64,000 nucleotides of DNA, from the NCBI RefSeq assembly GCF_016758255.1, contig NZ_QYAD01000003.1, positions 124,001 through 188,000 of the forward strand. The letters run 5' to 3'. Origin of the DNA: Leucobacter chromiireducens subsp. chromiireducens (lineage in GTDB: Bacteria > Actinomycetota > Actinomycetes > Actinomycetales > Microbacteriaceae). Each line of letters begins with the position of its first letter. Positions within the stretch are counted from its first letter, which is position 1. The translations under genes were made by a program, and so were the position numbers. The notes under the pieces are model-generated. The model ran no database searches, had not been told where the DNA came from, and was given only the letters and a program-made list of their open reading frames with translations. Shown here in pieces: positions 29,149 through 36,648 of the stretch.

Positions 29149-29203
29149 AACGCGCAGTGGGCGGTGCCCCGGACAGGATCCGGGGCACCGCCCACTGCGC
29201 GTT
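29149..29203. terminator. Bidirectional terminator, 25-bp perfect stem
   Basis: Perfect 25-bp inverted repeat (29149-29173 with 29179-29203) around a 5-base loop. It starts 11 bases after the transporter stop and ends 10 bases before the convergent YhgE stop. Its sequence is unrelated to the dispersed hairpin family. Confidence 0.85.
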
Positions 29204-29213
29204 TCAGCTTCGC

Positions 29214-31739
29214 CTAGATCGCGAGCGCCGGGTGGAGCCGCGAGATAGTCCACACCTTCTGTCGCCGCGCCGCCACCGCACTAATGGCGAGCGAACCGAC
29301 GAACACGACGGCCATCACCGCGAGTGCCACCCAGAAGCGACCATCGATGCCACCACCGATCAGCTGCCGCAGCCCATCAACCACGTACGAGGCGGGCATG
29401 AACGGGTGCAGGATCTGGAAGAACTTCGGAGTCGTCTCCACCGGGTAGGTACCGCCCGAGGAAGAGAGCTGCAGCATGAGGAGCACGAGGCTCACCACGC
29501 GGCCCGCTGCCGTTCCGAGCACCGCGATGAACATCTGCTGCAGCGCGAGGAACGCGAGCGTGACCAGCAGCATGAACGCCGCCATGCCCACCCAGTGCGT
29601 GGGGCGCATCCCGATTCCGTAGACGAGCACCAGCATCATGATGACCACCTGGCCCAGGCCGATCAGTGCGGCGGGCCAGAAGCCAGCCAGCACCGAGCGC
29701 AGCCCGGACACGTTCGAAGCCAGCGGGCGCCGCGGCAGCGGCCGCAGGATCAGCCAGGTAATGAGCGCCCCCACGAAGGAGGCCAGTGCGATGAAGAACG
29801 GAGCGAAGCCTTCACCGAAACCCTGCACGGCGTTCTCGGTGGATTCGTCGAGCGCCACCGGCTTCGCCATCGTCTCGGCGATCTGCACGGTCTGTCCGTC
29901 CGCGAATTCGGGCGCTTCCTCCGCGCCATCGGCGAGCTTCGTCGCGAAGGTGTCGGCGCCGTCGGTGACCTTCTTCGCGCCCTTCGCGAGATCGCCCGAC
30001 TTCGAGCTGGCCTCCTGCGCGCCGTCGTTCAACTTGGTCGCGCCCTCGGCAAGCTGCCCGGCCCCGTCCGCGAGCTGGTTCGCACCGTCCGCTGCCTTGC
30101 CCACACCAGCGGCCAGCTCCGAGCTTCCCGCGGCCGCGTCACGTGTGCCACCGGCGAGCGTGCCCAGACCCGAAGCCAGCTGCCCGCTGCCGTCACGCGC
30201 GGCGGTCGACTTCTCCGCGAGCGTGCCCGCGCCGGAGGAGACCTTCGCAGCCCCCGCGTTCAGTTCGGACGCGCTGGAGCTCAGCGTGCCAAGCCCCGAC
30301 GCAACCGTGTTCGATCCGGTAGCGAGCTTCGCCGCGCTGTCTTGCAGTTCGCCGGTCTTGTCGGCCAGCAGGTGTGTGCCGCCGGCGAGCTCACCCGACT
30401 TCGTGGCAAGCGTCTGAGCCCCGGTGTTCGCCGCAGCGATCCCGCCCGAGAGCTGATTTGCCCCGCCCGCGAGCTGCTCAGCGCCCCCAGCAACCTGCTG
30501 CGCACCCGCAGAAACCGCGGAAAGCGAGGTGCCCTTCGCGGCAAGCGCGGCCTCGAGGTCAGCGATGGTGGCCTCAGGATTTGCTGCAGCGAAACTCGCG
30601 ATCGCAGCGGCGCCCTGCGACACCTGAGCTGCGCCGCCCGAGAGCGCCCCAGCATTCTCGGAGAGGCTTGCCGCGCCCTGCGCTGCGTTCGCCGTACCCG
30701 CTGCGAGATCTCCCGCACCCGCCGAGAGCGCATCGGCGCCCGCTGCGAGCTCACCCACCTTTGTGTTCAGCGTCACAGTGCCGGCGCTCAACTGGTTCAT
30801 GCCCTGCGAAAGGGTATTTGCACCCGAGTGGAGCTCTCCGGCCCCCTGGGCGAGCTTGCCGCTGCCATCAGTGACCGCAGCGCTGCCGCTTGCGAGCGCA
30901 CCGGCGCCCGAGCTGAGCTGGCCCAGCCCATCGCGCAGCTGCCCCGACTTGTCGGCGGCTTCCCCAGCCCCGGCGGCAAGCTTGGCGCTACCGTCAGCGA
31001 GCTTCGCGCTGCCGGCGCGAGCGGTGTCGAGCCCACCAGCCAGCTGCTGCGTGCCGTTCACCAGTTCAGGCGATTTCTCCACGATCTGCGCGGTGCCATC
31101 GGCGAGCTCCCCGAGCCCCACACTCAGCTTCTGGGTGCCGTCAGACACCTGCTTCGTGCCCGACTCAAGCGCGTCCGCCGCCTCTGCGGCGTCGCGGGTG
31201 CCGTTGCTGAGCTTCTCAACGCCGACAAGCACCTGCTCAGCAGCCGTCTGCGTTGCCGTCTCTGCAACCGCGTCGCGCAGTTGCACCATGGCCTGCTTGC
31301 CCAGTGTCGACGCGAGGAACGAGTTGTTGTCGTTGTACTGCACTTCGAGGGTGCCGGCCTTCGGATCATCCTGTAGGCCGGCAAGCGTGCTCGAGAAGTC
31401 CTTCGGAATGGTCACGGAGAAGTAGACATCACCATCGGCCACCGCGCTCGCCGCGTCGGCGGCGTCGAGGGGCTTCCAGTCGAGATCCTTCCCCGCTTGC
31501 AGCTCTTCGAGCACATCGTCGCCGGCGGTGAGCATCTCGCCGTCTGGCTTCTCTGCGGGCTCATCGAGGTTGACGACCGCGACGGGCAGGTTGTTCATGT
31601 TGTCGGTGGGCGCCCAGAACGCCCACAGGTACAGCGCGCCATAAATCAGCGGAATGACCAGGAGGACGACCAGCGAGATCTTCGGCAGGGTCCCCCTGCG
31701 GAAACGTTGCAGCTCGGTGCCGCGAGTGAACAGTGACAT
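29214..31739 (-). CDS. YhgE/Pip-family membrane protein
   Basis: 841 residues. One transmembrane helix near residues 20-42 (ISLVVLLVIPLIYGALYLWAF), a large outside domain, then five or six helices from about residue 640. The outside region consists largely of short repeats built on A-x-L-A-x-G or L-S-x-G-A-x-x-L, expected to form a long coiled structure, as in the Lactococcus phage infection protein Pip and Bacillus YhgE. The C-terminal part resembles ABC-2 permeases. It follows the ATP-binding protein at 31773 by 33 bases, so the two probably form an export or envelope complex. Transported material is unknown. Confidence 0.88.
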   Translation of the reverse strand: MSLFTRGTELQRFRRGTLPKISLVVLLVIPLIYGALYLWAFWAPTDNMNNLPVAVVNLDEPAEKPDGEMLTAGDDVLEELQAGKDLDWKPLDAADAASAVADGDVYFSVTIPKDFSSTLAGLQDDPKAGTLEVQYNDNNSFLASTLGKQAMVQLRDAVAETATQTAAEQVLVGVEKLSNGTRDAAEAADALESGTKQVSDGTQKLSVGLGELADGTAQIVEKSPELVNGTQQLAGGLDTARAGSAKLADGSAKLAAGAGEAADKSGQLRDGLGQLSSGAGALASGSAAVTDGSGKLAQGAGELHSGANTLSQGMNQLSAGTVTLNTKVGELAAGADALSAGAGDLAAGTANAAQGAASLSENAGALSGGAAQVSQGAAAIASFAAANPEATIADLEAALAAKGTSLSAVSAGAQQVAGGAEQLAGGANQLSGGIAAANTGAQTLATKSGELAGGTHLLADKTGELQDSAAKLATGSNTVASGLGTLSSSASELNAGAAKVSSGAGTLAEKSTAARDGSGQLASGLGTLAGGTRDAAAGSSELAAGVGKAADGANQLADGAGQLAEGATKLNDGAQEASSKSGDLAKGAKKVTDGADTFATKLADGAEEAPEFADGQTVQIAETMAKPVALDESTENAVQGFGEGFAPFFIALASFVGALITWLILRPLPRRPLASNVSGLRSVLAGFWPAALIGLGQVVIMMLVLVYGIGMRPTHWVGMAAFMLLVTLAFLALQQMFIAVLGTAAGRVVSLVLLMLQLSSSGGTYPVETTPKFFQILHPFMPASYVVDGLRQLIGGGIDGRFWVALAVMAVVFVGSLAISAVAARRQKVWTISRLHPALAI

Positions 31740-31772
31740 ATCTTTCGTCTTCTTCGTGTGTGTCGGTGAGGC

Positions 31773-32477
31773 TTAGAGTGCGATCACAGCGGGCTCGAGC
31801 GCCGCAAAGCGTTCGACATCGCCGGGATCGCTCGTGGCGAGCACGGTGCGGATGCCTCGCCCGGCGAGGGCGGTCAGCCGCTCAGCAAGGAGGTCGCGGT
31901 CCGCGGGATCGCGCAGCGCATCAAAATCGTCGAGCACGAGCAGCTCGGGCTCCTCCAGGAGGGCAAGCCCAATACGCAGCAGCTGCTCGGAGGCCGGATC
32001 AAGATCACGCACGAGCGTCTCGATTGGGATCAGGGGAAGGCTCCCGAACGCCGGCTCGAGCAGTTCGGCCGCGAGTTCTTGCGTGATGCGAGGAACTCGG
32101 CGATACCAGGGCAGCGCCCAGGAAAGCCGTTCCCGGAGGATGTCGGCAACCGTGACCTGGGGCTCGAGGGCGTCAATCGCCTCGAAGCCCGCGATACCGG
32201 TGAGTCGACGGATTTCGCCGAGCTTCGCGGTTCCCAGGGTCTCGAGTTCGCCCTCGTGCAGGCGCATCCGGCCAGCAATGCTCAGCAGCAGCGAGGTGCG
32301 TCCACTCCCCCGCGTGCCAACGATCGCCGTGACGGGGCGGTCGCTCGTGGCGGTGAGCGGACCGAACACGGGACCGTGCTCGCCCTTCACCAGAGCGTCG
32401 CTCAGCGCGACGATGGGCGCGCGAGCGGCGCTGGTGGAGCTGGGCGCTGAGGTGGGCGCGGCGTGCAGTGTGGTCAC
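31773..32477 (-). CDS. Degenerate ABC-type ATP-binding protein paired with YhgE
   Basis: 234 residues, GTG start at 32477 with GAAGGATC upstream. The overall ABC layout is clear, but key residues differ from active ATPases. Walker A reads GTRGSGRT, with Arg60 in place of Lys. The LSGGQ signature is absent (DPASEQLLRIGLALL instead). Walker B is LLVLDDFDAL, with Asp where the catalytic Glu is expected, and the switch His is replaced (VLATSDPGD). I recall related actinobacterial proteins beside YhgE genes sharing the GSGRT form, so this may be a family trait and not decay. Likely energises or regulates the YhgE protein. Confidence 0.8.
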   Translation of the reverse strand: MTTLHAAPTSAPSSTSAARAPIVALSDALVKGEHGPVFGPLTATSDRPVTAIVGTRGSGRTSLLLSIAGRMRLHEGELETLGTAKLGEIRRLTGIAGFEAIDALEPQVTVADILRERLSWALPWYRRVPRITQELAAELLEPAFGSLPLIPIETLVRDLDPASEQLLRIGLALLEEPELLVLDDFDALRDPADRDLLAERLTALAGRGIRTVLATSDPGDVERFAALEPAVIAL

Positions 32478-32501
32478 GATGATCCTTCGCTGTTTTCTTG
32501 A

Positions 32502-32515
32502 ACTGACTAGTCAGT
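32502..32515. promoter_or_regulatory. TetR-type operator in front of the ABC/YhgE genes
   Basis: A perfect 14-bp palindrome, ACTGACTAGTCAGT, 25 bases upstream of the ATP-binding protein start. Its GACTAGTC core is the form many TetR-family repressors of actinobacteria bind. It lies where a repressor would block the minus-strand promoter. Confidence 0.6.
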
Positions 32516-32579
32516 CTAAAAGCATGCAGTACGAACGTCAAATTTGGCTGGGAATAGATTCAAACCCCCCGTGTTACAT

Positions 32580-32599
32580 TTATATGCAAGCGCATATAA
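32580..32599. promoter_or_regulatory. MarR-type operator upstream of the LLM monooxygenase operon
   Basis: Inverted repeat TTATATGC-N4-GCATATAA, strikingly AT-rich against its surroundings, immediately before the ribosome site (GGAGG) of the monooxygenase gene. The operon's own second gene is a MarR regulator, so autoregulation at this site is the simplest reading. Confidence 0.6.
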
Positions 32600-32614
32600 C
32601 TGGAGGCAGGCATC

Positions 32615-33799
32615 ATGGAATTTGGGATCTTCTCGGTCAGCGACGTCACTCGCGACCCGGTGGCCGACTACACGCCGAGTGAGGCGGAACGCATCGACGG
32701 TCTCGCGAAGATCGCCGTCCACGCCGAAGAGGTCGGCCTCGACGTCTTCGCGATCGGCGAGCATCACAACCCGCCCTTCTTCTCTTCGAGCCCCACCACG
32801 TTCCTGGCATACATCGCCGCGCAGACGAAGACGCTCAAGCTCTCGACGAGCACCACGCTCATCACCACGAACGACCCGGTGCGCATTGCCGAGGAGTACG
32901 CGATGCTTCAACACCTCGCGAAGGGCCGCATGGACCTCATGCTCGGCCGCGGAAACACCGCGCCCGTGTACCCCTGGTTCGGCAAGGACATCCGCTCCGC
33001 ACTGCCGCTCGCGCTCGAAAACTACAACCTGCTGCACCGCCTGTGGCGCGAAGACGTTGTCGACTACGAGGGCAACTTCCGCACCCCGTTGCAGGGCTTC
33101 ACCTCGACGCCCCGCCCGCTCGACGACGTGCCGCCCTTCGTGTGGCACGGCTCAATCCGCACACCGGAGATCGCGGAGCAGGCCGCCTACTACGGTGACG
33201 GCTTCTTCGCGAACCACCTGTTTGCGCCGTCCGAGCACTTCCTACGCCTCGTACGCTTCTACCGCGAGCGCTTCGAGCACTACGGTCACGGCACGCAGAA
33301 GCAGGCGATCGTTGGCCTCGGCGGCCAGGCGTTCATCGCAAAGAAGTCGCAGGACGCGGCAGCGCAGTTCCGGCCCTACTTCAACGAGGCCCCGGTCTAC
33401 GGCCACGGCCCCCGCATGGAGGACTTCACGCAGCAGACTCCGCTGACGGTCGGCAGCCCGCAGGAGGTCATCGACAAGACACTCACGTTCCGCGAGACGT
33501 TCGGTGACTACCAGCGGCAGATGTTCCTCGTCGATCACGCGGGTCTGCCGCTCAAGACGGTGCTTGAGCAGCTCGATATGCTGGGCTCCGAGGTGATCCC
33601 CGTGCTTCGCAAGGAGATGGCGGCCCGCCGCGATCCCGAGGTTCCCGACTCGCCAAGCCACGAGAGCCTCGTGAAGGCAAAGTACGGCGACGAGGCTCCG
33701 CGCCAGCCGCGGCCGAACGCCAACCGCGGCGACAACGTGACGGGCGGATCGCCCTACCAGGATTCGTCGGCAAAGCCCGGCGCTTCCTTCGGCCTGTAG
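32615..33799 (+). CDS. LLM-class FMN-dependent luciferase-like monooxygenase (CE1758 type)
   Basis: 394 residues. A bacterial-luciferase fold protein that would use reduced FMN and oxygen. N-terminal barrel strand EFGIFSVSDV, then the conserved VFAIGEHHNPPFFSSSP and MLGRGNTAPVYPWFG segments. The C-terminal ~50 residues are polar and likely disordered. ATG 32615 follows GGAGG by 8 bases. First gene of an operon with a MarR regulator and an NADPH:FMN reductase that would supply reduced flavin, the same trio seen in corynebacteria (CE1758/CE1759 families). The oxidised substrate is unknown. Confidence 0.9.
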   Translation: MEFGIFSVSDVTRDPVADYTPSEAERIDGLAKIAVHAEEVGLDVFAIGEHHNPPFFSSSPTTFLAYIAAQTKTLKLSTSTTLITTNDPVRIAEEYAMLQHLAKGRMDLMLGRGNTAPVYPWFGKDIRSALPLALENYNLLHRLWREDVVDYEGNFRTPLQGFTSTPRPLDDVPPFVWHGSIRTPEIAEQAAYYGDGFFANHLFAPSEHFLRLVRFYRERFEHYGHGTQKQAIVGLGGQAFIAKKSQDAAAQFRPYFNEAPVYGHGPRMEDFTQQTPLTVGSPQEVIDKTLTFRETFGDYQRQMFLVDHAGLPLKTVLEQLDMLGSEVIPVLRKEMAARRDPEVPDSPSHESLVKAKYGDEAPRQPRPNANRGDNVTGGSPYQDSSAKPGASFGL

Positions 33800-33809
33800 T
33801 CAGCACGGT

Positions 33810-33838
33810 GTGGTGCGGCGGCTTCCCCGCCGCACCAC
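33810..33838. terminator. Hairpin between monooxygenase and MarR genes
   Basis: A perfect 12-bp stem (33810-33821 with 33827-33838) with a 5-base loop, 10 bases past the monooxygenase stop. Without a U tract it may act as an attenuator that lowers expression of the downstream genes. Confidence 0.55.
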
Positions 33839-33894
33839 CCCATCTGCCCCGCACCTTCCCACCCAACCCGCATCACCACCCGAGAGGACCGCTC

Positions 33895-34353
33895 ATGAGC
33901 ACCCCGCAGCGCGCAGACATTCGGCTCAGCAATGAGTCGTGGGAAGCGCTGATGACGGCCCACGCCACGCTCATGGGCACCTTCGGCGCCGAGAACATTT
34001 GGGGCGAGGCGAGCGTGCGAGAGTACGACGTGCTCTACACGCTCGCGAAGCACGGCGCTCCCATGCGCATCTGTGAGATCCAGAGCAGCGTGCTGCTCAG
34101 CCAGCCGGCGCTCTCACGCATGATCGACCGGCTCACCACCCGCGGGCTGCTCGCCCGCGCCGCCGATGAACAGGATGGGCGCGCGGTACGCGTCTCGCTT
34201 ACCGAAGACGGCGTACGTGTGCAGCGAGAGATTGGTCGCGCACACGCGAAAAGCGTTGCCCGCGAGGTGGGATCACGCCTCACCGCGGATGAAATGCACG
34301 AGCTGACGCGGCTGACCCGCAAGCTCGTTGCCCCCGCCGAACCCCAGATCTAA
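33895..34353 (+). CDS. MarR-family transcriptional regulator of the flavin monooxygenase operon
   Basis: 152 residues from ATG 33895 (GAGAGG upstream). Winged-helix motif: ICEIQSSVLLSQPALSRMIDRLTTRGLLAR, followed by the wing ADEQDGRAVRVSLTEDG, typical of MarR. Lies between the monooxygenase and FMN reductase genes. It probably represses the operon via the palindrome at 32580-32599 and releases it on binding an aromatic or oxidising ligand; that is inference from the family. Confidence 0.92.
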   Translation: MSTPQRADIRLSNESWEALMTAHATLMGTFGAENIWGEASVREYDVLYTLAKHGAPMRICEIQSSVLLSQPALSRMIDRLTTRGLLARAADEQDGRAVRVSLTEDGVRVQREIGRAHAKSVAREVGSRLTADEMHELTRLTRKLVAPAEPQI

Positions 34354-34369
34354 AGAGGAACAGACCATC

Positions 34370-35062
34370 ATGAACACTCCCCTCGACGGCGGCGTCCCCG
34401 CCTCGCGCACCGTGAGCATCGCGGTCGTCAGCGCCGGCACCAGCGATCCGTCCACCACCACCATGCTCGCGCGTCGCGTGGCCGACAAGGCGGCCACCCT
34501 GGCTGCGCGGCACGGCGTCGACGCCCAGATCCGCATGGTCGATCTTCGCGCACTCGCTGCTGACGTGACCACCGCGATGGTGTCCCAGCACATTTCGCCT
34601 GCGCTTCAGGAGGCGAGCGACATCATGCGCGACGCTGACGCGATCGTGGCGTCCACCCCGGTGTACAAGGCCGGCGCAAGCGGACTCTTCACGAGCTTCT
34701 TCCAGGTGCTCGATAATGACCTCCTGATCGGCACCCCCGTGGTGCTGGCGGCGACCGCGGGGAGTGCCCGGCACGCACTCGTGGTCGACGATCAGCTGCG
34801 CGGGCTCTTCGCTTACCTGCGAACGGTCACCGTGCCGACCGGGCTTTTCGCGGCGCCCGACGACTGGAACCACAGCGACTTCGGGACCCGCATCGAGCGC
34901 GCCGCCGCTGAACTCGTCGCGCTCGTCGTGGGCGGCTTCCGCAGCGCGGTGCGCGACGAGACGTGGGGCGCGTACCAGCATTCCTACGGCAGCGCCGGCG
35001 GCACCGAGCTTGGCATCAACCTCGATTCCGATCTGATGCGTCTCGCCACGGGCGGCCGCTAG
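34370..35062 (+). CDS. NADPH-dependent FMN reductase (CE1759 type)
   Basis: 230 residues from ATG 34370, with AGAGGAA 9 bases upstream. Flavodoxin-like fold: the phosphate loop region is SAGTSDPSTTTMLARRV, and the flavin-contact segment is STPVYKAGASGLFTSFFQ, as in SsuE/CE1759 reductases. Starts 16 bases after the MarR gene and would supply reduced FMN to the LLM monooxygenase. The last 22 coding bases are part of a 23-bp sequence repeated at 36461-36483, beyond the Abi-like gene. Confidence 0.9.
   Translation: MNTPLDGGVPASRTVSIAVVSAGTSDPSTTTMLARRVADKAATLAARHGVDAQIRMVDLRALAADVTTAMVSQHISPALQEASDIMRDADAIVASTPVYKAGASGLFTSFFQVLDNDLLIGTPVVLAATAGSARHALVVDDQLRGLFAYLRTVTVPTGLFAAPDDWNHSDFGTRIERAAAELVALVVGGFRSAVRDETWGAYQHSYGSAGGTELGINLDSDLMRLATGGR
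35039..35061 (+). repeat. Direct repeat A, copy 1 (attachment-site-like)
   Basis: 23 bases from CGTCTCGCCACG to GGCGGCCGCTA, identical to 36461-36483. It covers the last seven sense codons and the first two bases of the stop codon of the FMN reductase gene. The second copy is followed by A and would also give an in-frame stop (TAA in place of TAG). Together the copies bracket the Abi-like gene, as att sites bracket an integrated element. Confidence 0.85.
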
Positions 35063-35063
35063 T

Positions 35064-36179
35064 TTACTGCTCGAGGTCTCCAAGCACGCGAGCACGCTTC
35101 ATCGCGGAGACCGAGGCGTAGCGCTGTCGACGAACCCAGGCGCTCCCCTGCCCGCGCCGCGGATTGGGGAGCGCCTCACGAAGCGTCACATGGCCCGCCG
35201 TGATGCCTTCCGCGTCGGGGGTAGTCAGCAGGAACAGTTGGTACTCATCCTCGTCCCACCCAGCGAGCCGAGCGGCTCGAATCACCTCCGCGATCCTGTG
35301 GTCTCGAGCGCTGCCGCTGCGCATCCGACGCTCGATCTCCTCAGGCCGCCAATCCACCCGTTCAATTCGCTCCAGGATTTTCGGAACTTCGGGTTGTAGC
35401 GCACCTTCCGCGTAGAAGCCCAAATGGCTGATCTTCCGAAAATAGCGACCCGTCTGACATACATAGGCAGAAACACTCTGGTAGAGCGGCCAGGCATTTC
35501 GTGCCGGAACAACCCCCGCAATCGCCTCGGCAGCACTTGGTTTGCGGTTCAACAGCTCGGGAACCCGACACTGTGTGCCCACCCACTCTTCGAGGTCCGG
35601 TGAGATCCAACGAAGCAGCTCGGTTGCCTGCTCGTATCGTTCCTCAAGCGGAAGATCGAAGATTGCCTGATGGTGCGCAATCCTGTTGCGCAGGTTCTTC
35701 AGTGCAAGAAGGCTTCGCTTCACACTCGCACGCAGAAATCCCGGACCTCGATGCGGAAAGGCATAAACAAGATGGCTCCGGAAAAGCTGCTCGTATGCTG
35801 GCCCAAACACCGCGTCCCAAACTCCGAACGTCATTGACGCAAGCACTTTGTCACGCGAGGCAGTGCCCTGACGAGATCCGAGATGCCGATACGCAGTCTG
35901 GGCGAAAGTGAGGTCAGATTCTCTCAAGAAGGTGGGGCTGGCGAACCACCATCCCTCCGCGGAAGCAACGCGAGCTGACTCAACTACCTCGAGCTCCCGG
36001 AGCACGTCATCGACAGCTTTCCGCACCGCAACCTCAACGTGGCAGATGAGCTCAAAGAACGCGCCGGAAACTGACACGTTCCACTCGTACAGGCGCTGGG
36101 CGGCCTCCGGATCATGATTCGCCGCGATCAGATACTCGTCGAAGCGCCGAGCCGCAATCCATTTCGTGACGTCTGCCAT
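35064..36179 (-). CDS. Abi-like HEPN-domain protein, putative phage defence
   Basis: 371 residues, ATG 36179 with AGGGAG 4 bases upstream. Residues ~1-215 match the Abi_2/AbiD-F family (WNVSVSGAFFELICHVEVAVRKAV, then RDKVLASMTFGVWDAVFG). The HEPN RNase motif R-x4-H is Arg164-His169 in NLRNRIAHHQ. Residues ~230-371 form an extra basic C-terminal part (YFRKISHLGFYAEG, WDEDEYQLFLLTT) that I do not recognise. Such proteins typically cut RNA during phage infection and arrest the cell. The gene is visibly poorer in GC than its neighbours, stands alone, faces the FMN reductase gene with one base between stops, and lies within a 23-bp direct repeat. No antitoxin gene is seen. Defence function is inferred. 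Confidence 0.82.
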   Translation of the reverse strand: MADVTKWIAARRFDEYLIAANHDPEAAQRLYEWNVSVSGAFFELICHVEVAVRKAVDDVLRELEVVESARVASAEGWWFASPTFLRESDLTFAQTAYRHLGSRQGTASRDKVLASMTFGVWDAVFGPAYEQLFRSHLVYAFPHRGPGFLRASVKRSLLALKNLRNRIAHHQAIFDLPLEERYEQATELLRWISPDLEEWVGTQCRVPELLNRKPSAAEAIAGVVPARNAWPLYQSVSAYVCQTGRYFRKISHLGFYAEGALQPEVPKILERIERVDWRPEEIERRMRSGSARDHRIAEVIRAARLAGWDEDEYQLFLLTTPDAEGITAGHVTLREALPNPRRGQGSAWVRRQRYASVSAMKRARVLGDLEQ

Positions 36180-36225
36180 GATTCTCCCTGGATCTTTGGC
36201 GTTCCCCAGCCTAAGATGAGCATAT

Positions 36226-36278
36226 ACGCCTCAGATCGGCCTCTGGTCCCTAGCAGATTACGCCGCTGAGGCGTTTTT
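36226..36278 (+). terminator. Plus-strand hairpin with T run in the Abi-like leader
   Basis: ACGCCTCAG (36226-36234) pairs with CTGAGGCGT (36266-36274) over a 31-base loop and is followed by TTTT. As a plus-strand terminator it could end a transcript antisense to the Abi-like gene's 5' end, or one reading from that direction. On the minus strand the same repeat overlaps the likely promoter. Confidence 0.45.
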
Positions 36279-36377
36279 CCGTTCAGACGTGGCCTTTCTC
36301 CAGCGCACACACTCGCCCGCTGGGAAGGATGTTTGCGCAAGGGTGCACATTAGCCCAGAGTTATCTACCCCATCGCA

Positions 36378-36395
36378 GAGAAGCTACCCGTTGGG
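36378..36395. repeat. Direct repeat B, copy 1
   Basis: GAGAAGCTACCCGTTGGG, 18 bases, identical to 36625-36642. In this copy the sequence runs on into a small hairpin, CTACCC-GTT-GGGTAG (36384-36398). Confidence 0.75.
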
Positions 36396-36460
36396 TAGAG
36401 GCATCTCGCCCAATCGAGCCCTCACCGGACTCGCAGGGAGCCGAGCGTCGGCAAGGGAAA

Positions 36461-36483
36461 CGTCTCGCCACGGGCGGCCGCTA
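36461..36483 (+). repeat. Direct repeat A, copy 2 (attachment-site-like)
   Basis: Identical over 23 bases to 35039-35061, in the same orientation and 1422 bases away, in non-coding sequence. Joining the copies would restore a full FMN reductase gene ending in TAA and remove the Abi-like gene. Confidence 0.85.
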
Positions 36484-36591
36484 ACGGGGCGACCGACGCC
36501 CGGGCACGCACCCGCACGCCGCCACATACCCTCGCGCACCCGCCCGCATCCACCCGCACGCGCGCGCAGGGCAGGATCTTCACGAAAGGGT

Positions 36592-36613
36592 AGGCAATCG
36601 CACGGGATTGCCT
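36592..36613 (-). terminator. Terminator-like hairpin after the MFS gene
   Basis: AGGCAATC (36592-36599) pairs with GATTGCCT (36606-36613) around 6 bases. On the minus strand it is followed by ACCCTTTCG, about 35 bases past the MFS transporter stop. An outer CTACCC/GGGTAG pairing (36631-36636 with 36587-36592) could extend it. Confidence 0.5.
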
Positions 36614-36624
36614 CCCCTGACGCG

Positions 36625-36642
36625 GAGAAGCTACCCGTTGGG
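36625..36642. repeat. Direct repeat B, copy 2
   Basis: Second copy of the 18-base sequence at 36378-36395, placed 6 bases beyond the MFS transporter stop. It lies outside the repeat-A bracket whereas copy 1 lies inside it. Confidence 0.75.
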
Positions 36643-36648
36643 GGCGGC

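Larger units (their letters stand above)
36180..36648. other. Non-coding region upstream of the Abi-like gene (469 bp)
   Basis: No supportable coding sequence. It holds the Abi-like promoter area (TATATG on the minus strand near 36226-36221), a plus-strand hairpin with a T run (36226-36278), both copies of repeat B, the second copy of repeat A and a terminator-like hairpin (36592-36613). A C-rich, G-poor plus-strand stretch of ACCCGC-like units lies at about 36510-36570. Confidence 0.6.

Noticed and set aside
35064..36179. Abi-like gene plus the monooxygenase operon as one defence system
   Set aside because: The monooxygenase, MarR and FMN reductase form a known metabolic trio, have typical GC content and lie outside the direct repeat.
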